A DNA stretch of 64,000 bases from Halocaridina rubra (lineage: Eukaryota > Arthropoda > Malacostraca > Decapoda > Atyidae), in contig JAXCGZ010000126.1 in the NCBI GenBank assembly GCA_037179515.1, positions 71,001 through 135,000 of the forward strand, in the 5' to 3' direction. The notes beneath the pieces are model-generated. The model did no database searches. It had not been told where the DNA came from and was given only the letters and a program-made list of their open reading frames with translations. Position numbers and translations under genes: made by a program. The number at the start of each line of letters is the position of its first letter. Position 1 is the first letter of the stretch. This document shows positions 39,978 through 59,066 of this stretch, piece after piece.

Positions 39978-42900
39978 GTACTTGTGATCTGTATCCAGTG
40001 AGTAATGGGACAATTAGTAAAAGAAATTGAGGTCGGTGGACGCCGCCATTTTATCTTGTAGTTATGCTTTGACTCAGCCAACCCGCTTATAAGGGGTGTG
40101 GCGCTTAATAAGTTGATAAAAGTAGAATTTCTGTACCCATTACTAACATGGATAATTTGTACTAATAGCTATAAGCAGTAATAAACTCCGTTTTTGTTAT
40201 AATTTGAGTAATATAAAGAATTTGCGTTGGAAGTGTGTTCCATTTATTTGTATTAATGCTTAGATTGAATTTTAAGAACGCGAATGTATCGATTTTTAAT
40301 TGAAAAAATTTAATGCGCGTGAAATCACTGTTACAGTATATTAATTTCTTAAGTGTAAGAATTACAGTGAGTAATATACTTGAATCTGCTTTTAAGGTTT
40401 TACTTAGAACACGTGTGGTTTTCGAGAAAGGAATGCGGAAGTGACCATTCGATCTCCCAACCTCGTTATTGTAAATCCGTAGTAATTGTACTGATCCTTG
40501 ATATTTAATGTACGTGAAATCATTGTTATATAAATTTCTTAAAGCGTAAGAAATAGAGTGTTACGATTGCGCCTGTTTTTAAGTTTTTTTTCTTTTTTTT
40601 GTTTGTTTTTATCCGCGGGAGTAATGTTTTAGCGAGAGAAAGACATAAACGACAGATCGTTCTTTTTGTGTTATGATGATGGGGAATTAATATTACGATA
40701 CGTGTGTGGCATGTTTTTTTTGAAGAATAAGAAATTTCGTGATATTAGTTAGAGATGAGTTTTTTTATTTCACGCTATGCAGGTGAAAGTAAGAGTAAAT
40801 TAGAGTAGTTTGTGCTGTCCTAGAATAGGGAAGGTTTTTCAGTGTCACCCAAACGTAGCTTCAAGGGAGTAGAATGTTTGTTTGTTCGTTAGAATGGGAC
40901 CTAGGACTGGTGAGGAAGTCTGTGACCGCACGGCTCAGCCGAGATTTCACCTTTACTCTTCTTCAGAGAGACCGGGAAAGGAAAACCAACATGTTGTAAA
41001 TAAAAAGGGAATTTTACAGAACGGGGATGACTGTCTTGAAAGTGATGTAGCGAATGTGACAGCGAGTGAGTATGAATGACTGGGGGTATAATGGGGGGTT
41101 GCTCTAGGGGGTGAAATCGCGGAAAGCACCGTTAGGAAGCATGATTGGGGAGTCTGCGAGGATCGTTCCCCTGCTCCGCCAGGTCCTTCTGCATGCCATA
41201 TCAGAGTGTATTTAAGGGAGGTGATGCGCTGTTGCAATATCTAGTGAGGGATATGGATGAGAAGGTAATTCTCCACCTGCCCAGATATGGTTGAAATGCC
41301 GAGTTTGTTTTATTTTTGTTTTGTCCCCTACTCCGCCATTGAGATTATTATTCGATTTCCGAGAGATTCCAAGATAGATGTTACGTGATAAAGGACGTGA
41401 ATCTATGAATGATTCTTTATTTTCTTTGCTAGCTGCAGTATATACATTATTTGTCTGAAGAGATATGTTAGATTGATAAAGTAAAACTTTGCGAGTTTTA
41501 GCCATGATAATGTTTTATCAAAATTATTTCGGCTTGGTCATAAAGAAAGAGTGAGAGCTGACACGAAATGACAACAAGAATGTTACACAGCTGTATCCCG
41601 TATTTGAGAGAGCAGATATAAGTCAAATTCGAGATAGTAAAAGAAGATATATATTTTATGTTTGAATTGTTTATGTACAACTCCGTACGAGATTTTGAAG
41701 TTTAAGCAAAATGCATTCCTTACTGTTGATAATGAAATATACTTTTTGTTTTTATTAATGCATACACAGAGATAGACTTTTTATATTCTTAGATACCCGT
41801 TTTTGTTATAGTTCTTTTTGTATTGAAGAAATCTTTAAAATCTTACTTAAAGGATTCTGAAAAGATTATCTAGAGATAACCATGGTTAATCCCTAGCATT
41901 TTCATGAATTTTAGATTACAATCGGGCTAATTAGAGATAATTGAGATTATTAGAGATTATTTGCTGAGTTTTAAAGTTAAAATTAATGACACTTGAGTCC
42001 TTTTTAAGAAGTTGTTAAGAAAAGGATATTTGTGCTTTTGTTGATCGTAGTAAAGATATTGTCACATATGATTTTGGTCTTTTGCTTTAATTTCATCAGT
42101 GTGTGTGTGCTTCGACTTAACCCTCTGATTTATAGCATGAAAAGAGAGAGATTGTCATTATAGACAAGGATGTGTATGCTGTTACAGTAAAGTCCATATC
42201 AAGATTAAACAGAAAGGAATGGATTTATGCTTCGACAGTTTTGCAGTTGTACACTAAGTTCTTTTTGCTTCGTTTTTTTTGTTAATCAGGAATGAGAATA
42301 GCCGCTGACAATAAACATAAGACTCTATCGATAGTCATTGCTAACGTTTGATCACGTTCATTTGTTTATTTATTTTATTATTAGGGATACTCTGCGACAC
42401 TTTTTATTTTCAGTACAAGTTAAAAGGAAGAGGCCCGTCTCAGCTGACACAGACTGGAAACCGCAACGTATTTCACGGTCGCCCAGTCTCTCTCTCTCTC
42501 TCTCTCTCTTCTACCTTTCACTCGACTCTGAAACTGACAGAGGCCTCTCCTGCTGCTAACAGAACGTTGCCGTCTTTGATTTTTTTTGTGTGTTTTTTTC
42601 CAGCGAAGCTAGGCGATAATTGTGCCTACATTTTATTGCAGTCAATAGATTGTTGCATGCTGTTATTGCATAAATACTGATAAGACATCGGTAGTACCGC
42701 CATTTGCATAAATAATTTTTGCCACATGTCGCAACTGTTTAGAGAATAGATAGAACTCCCATTGACAAATTGTGGAGCCAGCAAGTTGCCACTTATGCTA
42801 TATATATATACATTGGTTATGACAGCAGGAATTTAAATATTAAAAGAGACTGTGTTGGAATGAGCATCACTATGAAATATAAGTATAGAACTCTGTTCTT

Positions 42901-43790
42901 ACTTCTGAATATCAGTCTCCATTGTATATATATTGATATTTTTGATTTAGTATATTTATTTTTATTGTTTATTATTCTTATTTTTAGATCATGATTATTA
43001 GTAATGTTATTATGTTGACTGATATCGTTGCTATCTCTCAATGGCCTGTTGCTAATTATTATTTTGAAAGGAAATCAGCAGTAACTTGATGATTTGTATC
43101 TTTTATCTGAATTCATACTTGATGTTACTGTAGCCACCGCTAATAAGAATGTTTCTTTAGTGGCTTTTCTCAGCATTTAATGATTATTCTTTTTGACATT
43201 TATAGTAGAGTAATGCTATGTAGCAGTTGCTAAGTCCTAAGTATCTTGGAATAATAATCTAGTTGTGTAGACACATACCTTCCATTACCACCCTATTCCT
43301 AGGCAGCCCCGACCTGCAAGTTCTAAAAGTCTTTAGATTTTGTCCGTCAGACAAGTCCCTAATGCCCATTGAATAGAGATTGCAATCACTGGCAGTTGCA
43401 GGGGAGGCAAAGTATAGCCTCGATTACCAACGTATGGCCATTGTTGGTACCCTGAAGTCATAGGGAACCTTTCTTACAACTGTAGTAGTGACATAGGTTC
43501 AAACTTTCATCCCGCGTTCTACTTCGAAGGTACGTGTGAGAGGACCGTACAGGAAGAGTAACGCTGTGACGTTGCAGGTCTCCTGCGTGGTGGTCTTAGT
43601 CAAGATCGGCCGAGGGCGGGACGAGAAAGCCGGGCTGGAAGGATTCGCGGGATGGGGCCCAGTCCTTGTCCTTTTTGTTTTGCCTAACCGAGTAACGGAG
43701 ATATGGCAACAAACCTGGGCCTGCAGCGAGGACGGCGAGGGAGTGAAAGCGAAAGAATCCCCGAGGGAAACCGGGGAATCGCACCTAGCA
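39978..43790 (+). other. LTR-element interior, no coding capacity seen
   Basis: About 3.8 kb with no frame longer than about 110 codons and no retroelement domain. Segments near 41840-42290 and 42800-43500 recur in the two older relatives (45460-46900 and 18410-28200), which defines the family. A (CT)n run lies near 42490-42510. Confidence 0.7.
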
Positions 43791-43805
43791 AGAATTCATG
43801 AGCAA

Positions 43806-44031
43806 GGGACAGAGAAAACGAAAGTCATCCTGGACAGAGAAAGTAAAAGTCGTCATAGACAGAGAAAGTAAAAGTCGTCCTAGACAGAGAAAACGAAAGT
43901 CGTCCTGGACAGAGAAAGTAAAAGTCGTCCTAGACAGAGAAAGTAAAAGTCGTCCTAGACAGAGAGAACGAAAGTCGTCCTAGACAGAGAAAGTAAAAGT
44001 CGTCCTAGACAGAGAAAGTAAAAGTCGTCCT
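43806..44031. repeat. 25-bp tandem repeat, 9 copies
   Basis: The unit AGACAGAGAAAGTAAAAGTC plus GTCCT recurs with AAGTAAAA/AAACGAAA alternation. Because 3 x 25 = 75, it keeps an open frame of 25-residue repeats by chance. The tract is purine-biased and lies about 620 bp upstream of the 3' LTR. Confidence 0.9.
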
Positions 44032-44653
44032 ATCCATTGGTCTCTGAATAGTAATATAATATGAAAGTAAAACATGTTTTGTTTCAGGAGTAGTTTTTAA
44101 GGCTTAATTTTAAGACAAATCAATGCCCCTAATAATGATAGGAATAGAATTTCTGAAGGTAAGGTCTCTTATAGAAATTACTGTTGATGTTATAGTCTAT
44201 TGCATTTTACATGTTTATACATGCTAATACTCTACTCAATTGTTTGCTAATGTTCTAAATGAGTCATAATCCTACTGTAATTAACTCAATTTTGTCTTTT
44301 AAAGAAACGAGAGAAGTAGATGAATTAATGTTTTGATTTAAACTGACCTTTTGATCTTAATTAATGTTCAATATTAGTTTCACACTGGAATTATGTTGTT
44401 TAAATATAAGAATATGTTTGTATTTCAGATTTCCAACAAGGAAATAGACCCTGCATGCTCTAGTTGTCTGTAAAAGTACTCTATATATGTTATGTTTGTG
44501 TAATTTGTATAGGAATTCTGAGAAAATAGCTTAAATAATTCGGCCCCATTTCTATTGTAAACTAATGTTAGCTAGGATATGTCCAAGAGCTCCCGGAAAA
44601 TTAGCCCATGCTTCGACTGAAATAAGAGATATTTCAGTTTTGGTTGGGAGGGA

Positions 44654-45374
44654 TGTCGTATGACTTCCGCCATGCTGAAGCCAGAATCTGAAACTTGTAA
44701 CAGATCTTGAGCGGAAACGGTTGGTCGAGGGCACGGATATTTTATTACAATGTTTGTAGAAAGTGCCAAGGAGATATATGACCGGAACCGTGAGACTTAG
44801 GATCTGGCATTGAGAAGGGCAAGAAAGGACAGGAAGTTAGCCATTTCCTAAACCTCAAGAAATATAAACAGGTGTTTCGTACGCAGGTACACGCCCAGGA
44901 GAGATGCCCAATAACTCCTCCCCGGAAGTAGGTGGGATTCCACTTTGAACCTGGCGCTGATTAGCTGGACTAGATCTGACTGATTTCATTGGAGAATTGG
45001 ATGTTAAGCCACGCCCTGCCCCTGGGGGTATTTAAAGAGCCACCCAGGGCAGGGACAGTTAGTTAGAACCTTGCCAGGGGCACGAATAGATCATAGATTG
45101 TGATAGTCATAGGGTGGGGGCATTGGGGCATTGAGGCGTCGGATGTGTTGTACTCTAGAATAAATATAAGTAAAGGAACTACTGCTTGTCCATTCTTACC
45201 TTGTACCCATCAGGTACTAATATTTATAACCTAATAAACCACGCTACCATAATTATAAGTTTATATACATAGGAGGAAAAGCCCTACGTCAGTGGTGTCA
45301 TTAGATGGGATAAACAAAACCAATACGTCAGTGGTGACGCTCGGTGAGATGGAATAATAAAAACCTCCACGTCA
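44654..45374 (+). repeat. 3' LTR
   Basis: Matches 38544-39264 at 720 of 721 positions by eye. Preceded by the polypurine stretch TGGGAGGGA (44645-44653). Confidence 0.9.
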
Positions 45375-47540
45375 AATCGTTAACTTTGCTGATTGAAAAA
45401 AACAAATAAAATAAATAATAAATAAATAAAATAAGAATTCTCTTGAAATATCAACTTTTAGTGAAATATTTTTAATTAACAGTGCTTGTTAAGCTTTCCA
45501 AGAGTGTCATATTTTATTGACAGTAATTATTACACAGTTTGTAGTATTTTGTTTAAATTCTGTTGGAGGTATGTTTGACTTATGGTATGCGTGCGCTTCA
45601 ACTCGACCCTCTGATCTATAGAAAAAGAAAAGAAAAAAGTATGTGTATGTACATTTCACTAGTGGTTTTGCAATGTTAAACAGAAAAGGAATGAATTTAT
45701 GAATTGCCTTAGCTTAATTTGTATACCAAATTATTTTTTGTGTTCTTAAAAAAAGTTAGTAAACAAAATTTTGCTTAACAGAAAGTTTAACAAAAAAAAA
45801 AACCTTTGCAAGACTTACTAGTAGTGAATATAGCGTGAAGGGTAGTTACTGTATAAACACGTTCTCTATATTTTTCTATTAGTAATCGAATGCATGAAGG
45901 CAAGTTCTTATAATATGTTGACTATAAGTAATTTGATTGTTGATTTTTAAATTTTTTGATAAATAACTTTATGATAAAAGTGACCTAGCTCCATTATTTT
46001 TTATGAGTTTTTGCATATTAATGTTACACTGATAAGACAGAATTTGAATTGAATAGTAATGGAGAGTTGTCTGCCACATATTTTGACTGTCTTCTAAGGA
46101 AAGCTGAGTTACCACAGATAGCGAGCAACAGGGAGGTTGGTGGTTATGCTACTATATATTGTGACAGCAGGAATTCGAAAATAGTAAAAGAAACTGGCCA
46201 AAAGAATTTAATTTGAAGTAAGCATTATTATGAAATGCAATTACTGTACATAACTTTTGTTCTTGCCTCAAAATGCTATAATCACTTATTATTACTGTTA
46301 TTCTTATTTATTGTAATTATTATTAGTATTTTTATTATGGCTGCTGTTGTTGCTATCACTTCATTGTCCTTCTTGCTAATTATCATATTCATTATATTTT
46401 CAATAGTAACACAATGATTAGCATTTTTATTTTGAATTCTTACCACTGTGTTACTGTAGTCACGGCTAATAAGAGCATTTCTTTGGTGGGTGTCCTTCTC
46501 AGCATTTCAAGACTTCTTTTTGGTATTTATAGCACTAATGTCTTGTAGATATGCTCTATCAGTTACTCAGCTACGTCCTACGTATCTTGTAATAATGATC
46601 TAAATGGTGTAGACAAATATTAACAACTACTACTCTATTTTCAGGCAGCTCCGACCTGCAATTTCGAAATTTTTTTCCATTTTACCCTTTGGAGAGTTTG
46701 CAAGCGCTTGTAGATACAAGGGAAGCGCAGTATCCCCTTTGTGTGCTTACATATGGCCATTGTTCGTACCCAGAGGTGATATCTAGTCTTTCCTGTATTT
46801 ATAATAGCGACATTAGGCTCTGTTTTCCAGGTCTTGAATCTATTCTGGGCTATTCTAATTGCAGAATTTCAGTTTGAGAGGGAGATCCACAAGTGAGGGT
46901 TAGGTGTCGTGAGAGGAAAAATGGTGTTAGGACAGCCTCAAAGTCGAATCAACGCGGGGGAGGAGGGACACACTTCCAATGTCCGATGGCTCCCGACGTA
47001 GGGTTGAGGGTCATACGTTGTTACAACCCAGACCTATCTTACAGCATAGAAGTGAGGGGATGACGGAAAAAGGCCTGGGGTCGGCCCAGTACTTAGCGAT
47101 ACCCCAAAAAGAGGGACTCCATATGGGGACAAAGGGAATGTGGGAACGCAAAAGAAGTGAAAAATTTAGATGAAATAAGAAAAGGATATAGAAAATTCCT
47201 AATAAGATAAAAGTAAGTGAGAGAGAGACATTTCCCATAGAATAACACATAACAGAGGAAACTGAAAATTCCCCACTTTTCTTTTATATGAAAAATTTTG
47301 ATGAAATAAAAAAGGATATGGAAAATTCCTAATAAGATAAAAGTAAGTGAGAGAGAGACATTTCCCATACAATAAAACATAACAGAGGGAACTGAGAATT
47401 CCCCACTTTTCTTTTATATGAAAAATTTAGATGAAATAAAAAGGATATGAAAAATTCCTAATAAGATAAAAAATACTAAGCATGAGTTTTTTCCCTAGAT
47501 TATAAGATTGAAATTAAGAAAGCCTCAATGCCTCCTCTAG
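45375..47540 (+). mobile_element. Older pol-less LTR element, right part
   Basis: It starts with AATC, the young element's target duplication. It shares blocks with 18410-21229 and 26577-27300, including GTATCCCCTTTGTGTGCTTA near 46730, and keeps the empty target site for the BEL/Pao insertion. At 47150-47480 a ~120-bp segment with GAAAATTCCTAATAAGATAA and AGTGAGAGAGAGACATTTCC is repeated about three times. No supported gene. Confidence 0.6.
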
Positions 47541-47545
47541 AAGTA

Positions 47546-48300
47546 GTACACCTAGTTCTCAGAATAACGCCTGGACAGGTTCTCAGAAGTGACGGGTATA
47601 AGGAAAATTGCGTGAAAAAACACGTCATTTTCCATAGGAAACAATGATAAAGGGCATAGATACGTTCCACAACCTTACATAGACACACTGTGACAAAGAT
47701 ATAAGCTAAGTAAATCATATTTTATAAGTACATAACAAAGCAGAAAGACCTGTAGTTATTTATATTAACTGAACAGTAAACATATTAATGCACTCTATTA
47801 TGCGGTGGGCAACAAGCATACACTGGGACGTGCATGGTGGCGGTGAGCACGAGGATGTAAACGTTTTGCCGCCTCCGTATCAGCTGATGCATCCTCGCAC
47901 GCTAATTCCCTGACATTATCGAAAATTTGTTTGCTGTTTGTTCTTATTGCTTTTTTCCATTATCTTCATAATATCCGATCACATTAAGCAGTAGAAGAGG
48001 AGGAGGATGCAGGAGAACGAACCCCTATTGGCAAACATTTTGCTGCTTCCGTATCAGCTGATGCTTATCACTATTCAGGCACAATATCTTACTCATAAAA
48101 TATTTATTTACTTACTTTATTTTGGGGTTTATCTAAATTTCAAGATTATACTATATATTAATAATATTCCTTGGTTCTCAACATTATTCTATCTTCTTTA
48201 CATATCAAACGTGCCGCACGAAATCTAAAGGTAAACAAAGTAAGCTGAGAGAAAAAGAGAACTATACAATTCGTAACAAAGATAACGTATATTGTTGAAA
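47546..48300. mobile_element. CACCTAGTTC-family fragment
   Basis: The left end ACACCTAGTTCTCAGAATAA is followed by family internal sequence and one to two ~180-bp monomers (about 47800-48070), then sequence shared with 34230-34430 and 36725-36960. No right terminus is seen. Confidence 0.6.
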
Positions 48301-48305
48301 CTTAA

Positions 48306-48510
<205 letters not shown>

Positions 48511-48796
48511 TGTTACCTCCCTTATCGCGGTAGTTCGGTTCCAGGACCCAGCGCGAACCCGGGAATCCGTGGTGTAAAGATCAGCCTGTATGTACATAGA
48601 TATTTTAATGTATTTTTACGTTTACACTGTATAAACCCTCCATGTACTGTTAAAAAAACACCCTTTACATTATAAATAACAGCAAGCAACGTACTTTTTT
48701 TATGAAAGTGATAGGAAAACTTACCATGAATGAGGTGATGATGACTTGACATTAATAGGATATATATTTTACAATAATTTTTACGTTTACGTAAAA

Positions 48797-48934
48797 TAGC
48801 GGCCGACATCCACAAACTTTTTTCCTTCTTTCAACATATCTAAGTTTCACTTTATCTACAATGGTTAACATTTTCCTTTGCCGCTTAGGCTCACTACAAG
48901 AAGCCTTAGAAGATGAAGGATGCTTGGGAGGCAT
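48797..48934 (-). pseudogene. Tigger transposase N-terminal remnant
   Basis: It starts MPPKHPSSSKASCSEPKRQR, then KMLTIVDKVKL, and loses frame shortly after (an indel in the KLLDML region). Its deletion junction (GCCGCTATTTTACGTAAACG on minus) is shared with 59678-59827 but differs from the junction at 4283 and 8806. Confidence 0.75.
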
Positions 48935-49535
48935 TGCAAAGGTTAAAATATGCGAGTAAAAAAATCACAAGCAAAACATATTAATAATAATAAGCACAAC
49001 ATGAATGGCGCACACGAGTGAGGCGAGACAATGGAAGATGGTGGAAGCCTTTGTCCGAAACGCTGATAGCAGTATCGTATTTTACATGTTGCAATACTGT
49101 TAGTATTTATGTTATTTACTATTTTTTACTGTTATATTATTCTTAGGCTAAGAAATAAGTTTTTTTTATCAATAAAATCATGAAACTACTGGAAATATAA
49201 ATATATATGCTAGCTCACGTAGCTACGACGCCAATATATTGTACGCTGTCGAACACATGCAAAACGTGAGTTAGACTGAACGAGTCTTTGTCCAAAACGC
49301 TGATAGCGGTATCGTATTTTACATGTTGCAATACTATTAGTATTTATGTTTTTTACTATTTTTTACTGTTTTATTATTCTTAGGCTAATAAATAAATTTT
49401 TTTTATCAATAAAATCATAAAACTACTAGAAATATAAATATATACGCTAGCTCACGTAGCTGCGACCCCAATACATTGTACGCTATCGAACACTATTTCG
49501 TATGATGCAATACTGTGAGTTATACTGTACGTATG

Positions 49536-49715
49536 TATATCATTCAGTTATTAGTACAATGTATATTAATTTAAAATTCATCTACTTATTTGATGATTGT
49601 ACAAAATCTATTGTATTTATTCACTGTAATTTGGACCAAATATTCCTTTTGTAAAGATTATACTGTACTTTTCAAAAGAGGTGGTCAATAAACGTATCTA
49701 TCTATCTATCAATCT
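49536..49715 (+). mobile_element. LINE 3' tail ending in (ATCT)n, copy 1
   Basis: About 180 bp with ATTTGGACCAAATATTCC in complement form and AAGAGGTGGTCAATAAACGT, ending in (ATCT)n. It has the look of a 5'-truncated L2-like LINE or derived SINE tail. Copies 2 and 3 sit at the same place in sister elements. Confidence 0.65.
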
Positions 49716-49970
49716 ACATTTATGTTTTTTACTATTTTTTACTGTTTTATTATTCGTAGGCTGGGAAATAGTTCTTTTTTATCAGTTAGATAATGAAATA
49801 TGTTTTTTTCAATTAAAAAAAAATGAAAATACTGAGAATTTTTTTTTTTTAAGATTTTAATATTTTTGCATATACCCATGAAATAAAATAATAAAAAAAA
49901 AAAAAAAAAACGCGAGAGTGAGAAAGCGAACCAGGAAGCGCGAATAACTGGGGTAACACTGTGTGTGTAT

Positions 49971-50057
<87 letters not shown>

Positions 50058-50755
50058 CAGTGATCCCCCGCTGGATTGCGTTTCTTGGTTTACGTTTTCA
50101 CTGTACCACTTATTTTTTTTTTTTGGCAAATTATTATTTTATTTTTTGGGTATATGCAAAAATATTAAAATGTTGAAAAAATAAAAATGTTCAGTATTTT
50201 CATTTTTTATTGAAAAAACAAATTTCATTATTTCATTGATAAAAAATGTAAAGGGTGTTTTTTTAACAGTGCAGGGAGGGTTTATACAGTACGTAAACGT
50301 AAAAATAATTGTAAAATACCTATGTACATGAGTATGTCATGTAATTACCACTTCATGCACAGTCATTTTATCTAACTTTCATATAAATTTACGTTGCATG
50401 CTGTTATTTATAAAGTAACGGGTGATTTTTTAACAGTGCAGGGAGGGTTCATACAGTACGTAAACGTAAAAATAATTGTAAAATACCTATGTACATGAGT
50501 ATGTCAAGCAATTACCACTTCATTCACCGTAATATTATCTATCACTTTCATATAAATTTACGTTGCATGCTGTTATTTATAAAGTAAAGGGTGTTTTTTT
50601 AACAGTGCAGGGAGGGTTTATACAGTACGTAAACATAAAAATAATTGTAAAATATCTATGTATATGAGTATGTCACGTCATCACCACCTCATTCACGGTA
50701 AGTTTTCCTATCACATTCATAAAAATTTACGTTGCTTGCTGTTATTTATAAAGTA
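50058..50755 (+). mobile_element. Truncated Tigger derivative
   Basis: The left end CAGTGATCCCCCGCTGGATT is followed within 200 bp by about three ~160-bp 3' units. It stops at TA (50754-50755), where the CACCTTGTTC element is inserted. Confidence 0.7.
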
Positions 50756-51247
50756 CACCTTGTTCCTTTCATACGCGATTTTTTTATCCGCGAAATTGCA
50801 ATAACGCCCCCCCCCATTTTTTTTTTTTTTTTTTTTTTTTTAAAGATTATTGTGACACCAGGATGGACCAAAAAATGATAAAATAGAACAGCCTTTTAAG
50901 GCTGTAAAGAGAAACAGATGGAGAGTGTAATGACCTGTTAGATGTGAAGGGATTATAAAAGATGTGTAATGAATATCCAGCTTTCTGCTGAGTTTTAATA
51001 TACCTCTGCATTACTCTCATGATGTCTATTCCAAAAATTCTCCTTAGATCTTATTATTATTATTATTATTATTTTTAACAATAATTTTCCTTTGATGATG
51101 ATTGTGGAGATCATTATTATTATTAATATCACTATTATTACGGATTTGAAATTAAACCATTATTTTTACAATAAATAATGTAGTTTTGGTTGAATGAACA
51201 AGAGTTAATTAAAGATCTCTCTCCTCCAACATTCTATTCTACCCAAT

Positions 51248-51484
51248 AGGGTGGGTGTATATATAATGTATAATGATGATGATCTTTTCTTATCATAATC
51301 CTCTTTGTACTGGTGGAAGAAGCCTCCGTGGGCGCTTATTTACTGTATTCAAAAAAAATATATATATATAAAAAAAAAAATTAATATAGTAAATAAGCAC
51401 CCACGGAGGCTTCTTCCACCAGTACAAAGAGGATTACGATAAGAAAAGATCATCATCATTATACATTATATATACAACCACCCT
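51248..51484. repeat. Inverted repeat with 100-bp arms
   Basis: The arms 51248-51347 and 51385-51484 are complementary with about four mismatches around a 37-bp A/T-rich loop. Each arm includes CTTTGTACTGGTGGAAGAAG and CCTCCGTGGG. The right arm is the 3' UTR of the adjoining LINE fragment, so this is two LINE tails joined tail to tail. Confidence 0.85.
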
Positions 51485-51815
51485 ACCTCTGTCATATGTC
51501 TATCTAATCTACATTTGAAGGTGTCTAAGGTATTGGCATTTATTATCCCACTAGGAATACTCTACGGTATTACCAAGCCAATTTTCACCAATTTCCCTTC
51601 TGAACCTAAATTTATCAAGATTAAATCCATTACCCATTACGAGTTCTGGTTTTATCATGAATTTTTAAAACTTTATTAATATCACCCTTGTTAGTCCCTT
51701 TAAACCATTTATACACCTCAATCATATCCCCTCTAACTCTGTGCCTCTCTAGAGAATGTAGATTAAGTTTTTTTAATCTGTCATATGGTAGATTTAGGCT
51801 TTGCATAATTAATTT
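51485..51815 (-). pseudogene. CR1-like LINE ORF2 C-terminal fragment
   Basis: The minus strand gives LNLPYDRLKKLNLHSLERHR, VRGDMIEVYKWFKG and, after a frameshift, NLDKFRFRREIGENWLGNT and TLDTFKCRLDRHMTEVGW. This RR.RGD.I..YK.......F....RL(D) pattern is the end of CR1-like reverse transcriptases. It is distinct in sequence from the element at 11170. Confidence 0.78.
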
Positions 51816-52282
51816 TTTGTTTTTTGTTTTTTAGTCTTGCTTTGGTTATTTATAATTCTTGTTTTATCTTTGCATACATTTTCAGATAGAGGTTCGTTCT
51901 CCTGCATCCTCCTCCTCTTCTACCACATAATTTACTTGCTCACTGCCACCATGCATGTCCCAGTGTACTGTATAACTGTTGTCCACTGCATAATAGAGTA
52001 TAGTAATGTATATTAATTTCTAGCTGTAAAGTGAATATGAATATCTTTTGTATACTCTAAAAATAGATACAGGGCTTTCTGCTTTGCTATGTAGTAATAA
52101 AATATGCTTTTTACTTATCTTATATCTTTGGCATGGTGTGTCTATGTAAGGTTTGGAACGTATCTATGCCCTTTATAATTGTTTCCCATGGAAAATAATT
52201 CGTTTTTCCATGCGATTTTCCATTTACCTGACACTTCTGAGAACCTATCTAGGCGTTATTCTGAGAACTAGGTGTGTATATA

Positions 52283-58638
<6,356 letters not shown>

Positions 58639-58887
58639 TGTTCCCCCGGTTACTCGCGTTTCTTGGTTCGCGTTCTCACTGTATCGCGGGTTTTTTTGGA
58701 TAAATTATTATTTTATTTCATGGGCATATGCAAAAATATTAAAATATTAAAAAAAAAAATTCTCAGTATTTTCATTTTTTTTTATTGAAAAAAAAAACAT
58801 ATTTCATTATCTAATTGATAAAAAAAATATTATATCCCAGCCTACGAATAATAAAACAGTAAAAAATAGTTAAAAACATAAATTTAG

Positions 58888-59066
58888 ATAGATAGATAGA
58901 TAGATACGTTTATTGACCACCTCTTTTGAAAAGGACAGTATAATCTTTACAAAAAGAATATTTGGTCCAAATTACAATGAATAAATACAATAGATTTTGT
59001 ACAATCATGAAATAAGTAAATGAATTGTAAATTAATATACATTGTACTAATAACTGAATGATATAT
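58888..59066 (-). mobile_element. LINE 3' tail ending in (GATA)n, copy 3
   Basis: Inverted match of 49536-49715, inserted at the same array position. Confidence 0.65.

Larger units (their letters stand above)
38544..45374 (+). mobile_element. Young LTR element without pol, 6.8 kb, single ORF
   Basis: Both LTRs are 721 bp, start TGTCGTATGAC and end CACGTCA. I find one difference between them (G/A near 39159/45270). A 4-bp target duplication AATC lies at 38540-38543 and 45375-45378. The interior, 39265-44653, has no reverse transcriptase, integrase or protease. It carries one 5' ORF (39396-39977), long non-coding AT-rich sequence, a 25-bp tandem repeat, and a purine-rich GGGAGGGA directly before the 3' LTR. 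This layout fits a non-autonomous LTR retrotransposon (LARD type) mobilised in trans. The partner family is unknown; a 4-bp duplication is more usual for Ty3/gypsy-like integration than for BEL/Pao. Confidence 0.88.
50756..52274. mobile_element. CACCTWGTTC-ended composite element
   Basis: It begins CACCTTGTTC (50756) and ends GAACTAGGTG (52274). The right-type terminal region (CCGCGAAATTGCAATAACGC) lies at the left and the left-type terminal region at the right. The interior holds a piece of the E1/E2 family (50840-51240), a hairpin, a LINE fragment and a trace of the ~180-bp repeat. Confidence 0.6.

Noticed and set aside
42336..42680. Plus-strand frames of 73 and 110 codons
   Set aside because: They run through a (CT)n stretch inside the LTR element, are not conserved in the relatives, and show no domain.
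43798..43983. 61-codon open frame with 25-residue repeats
   Set aside because: It is created by a 25-bp tandem repeat whose triple length is divisible by three, with no independent coding evidence.
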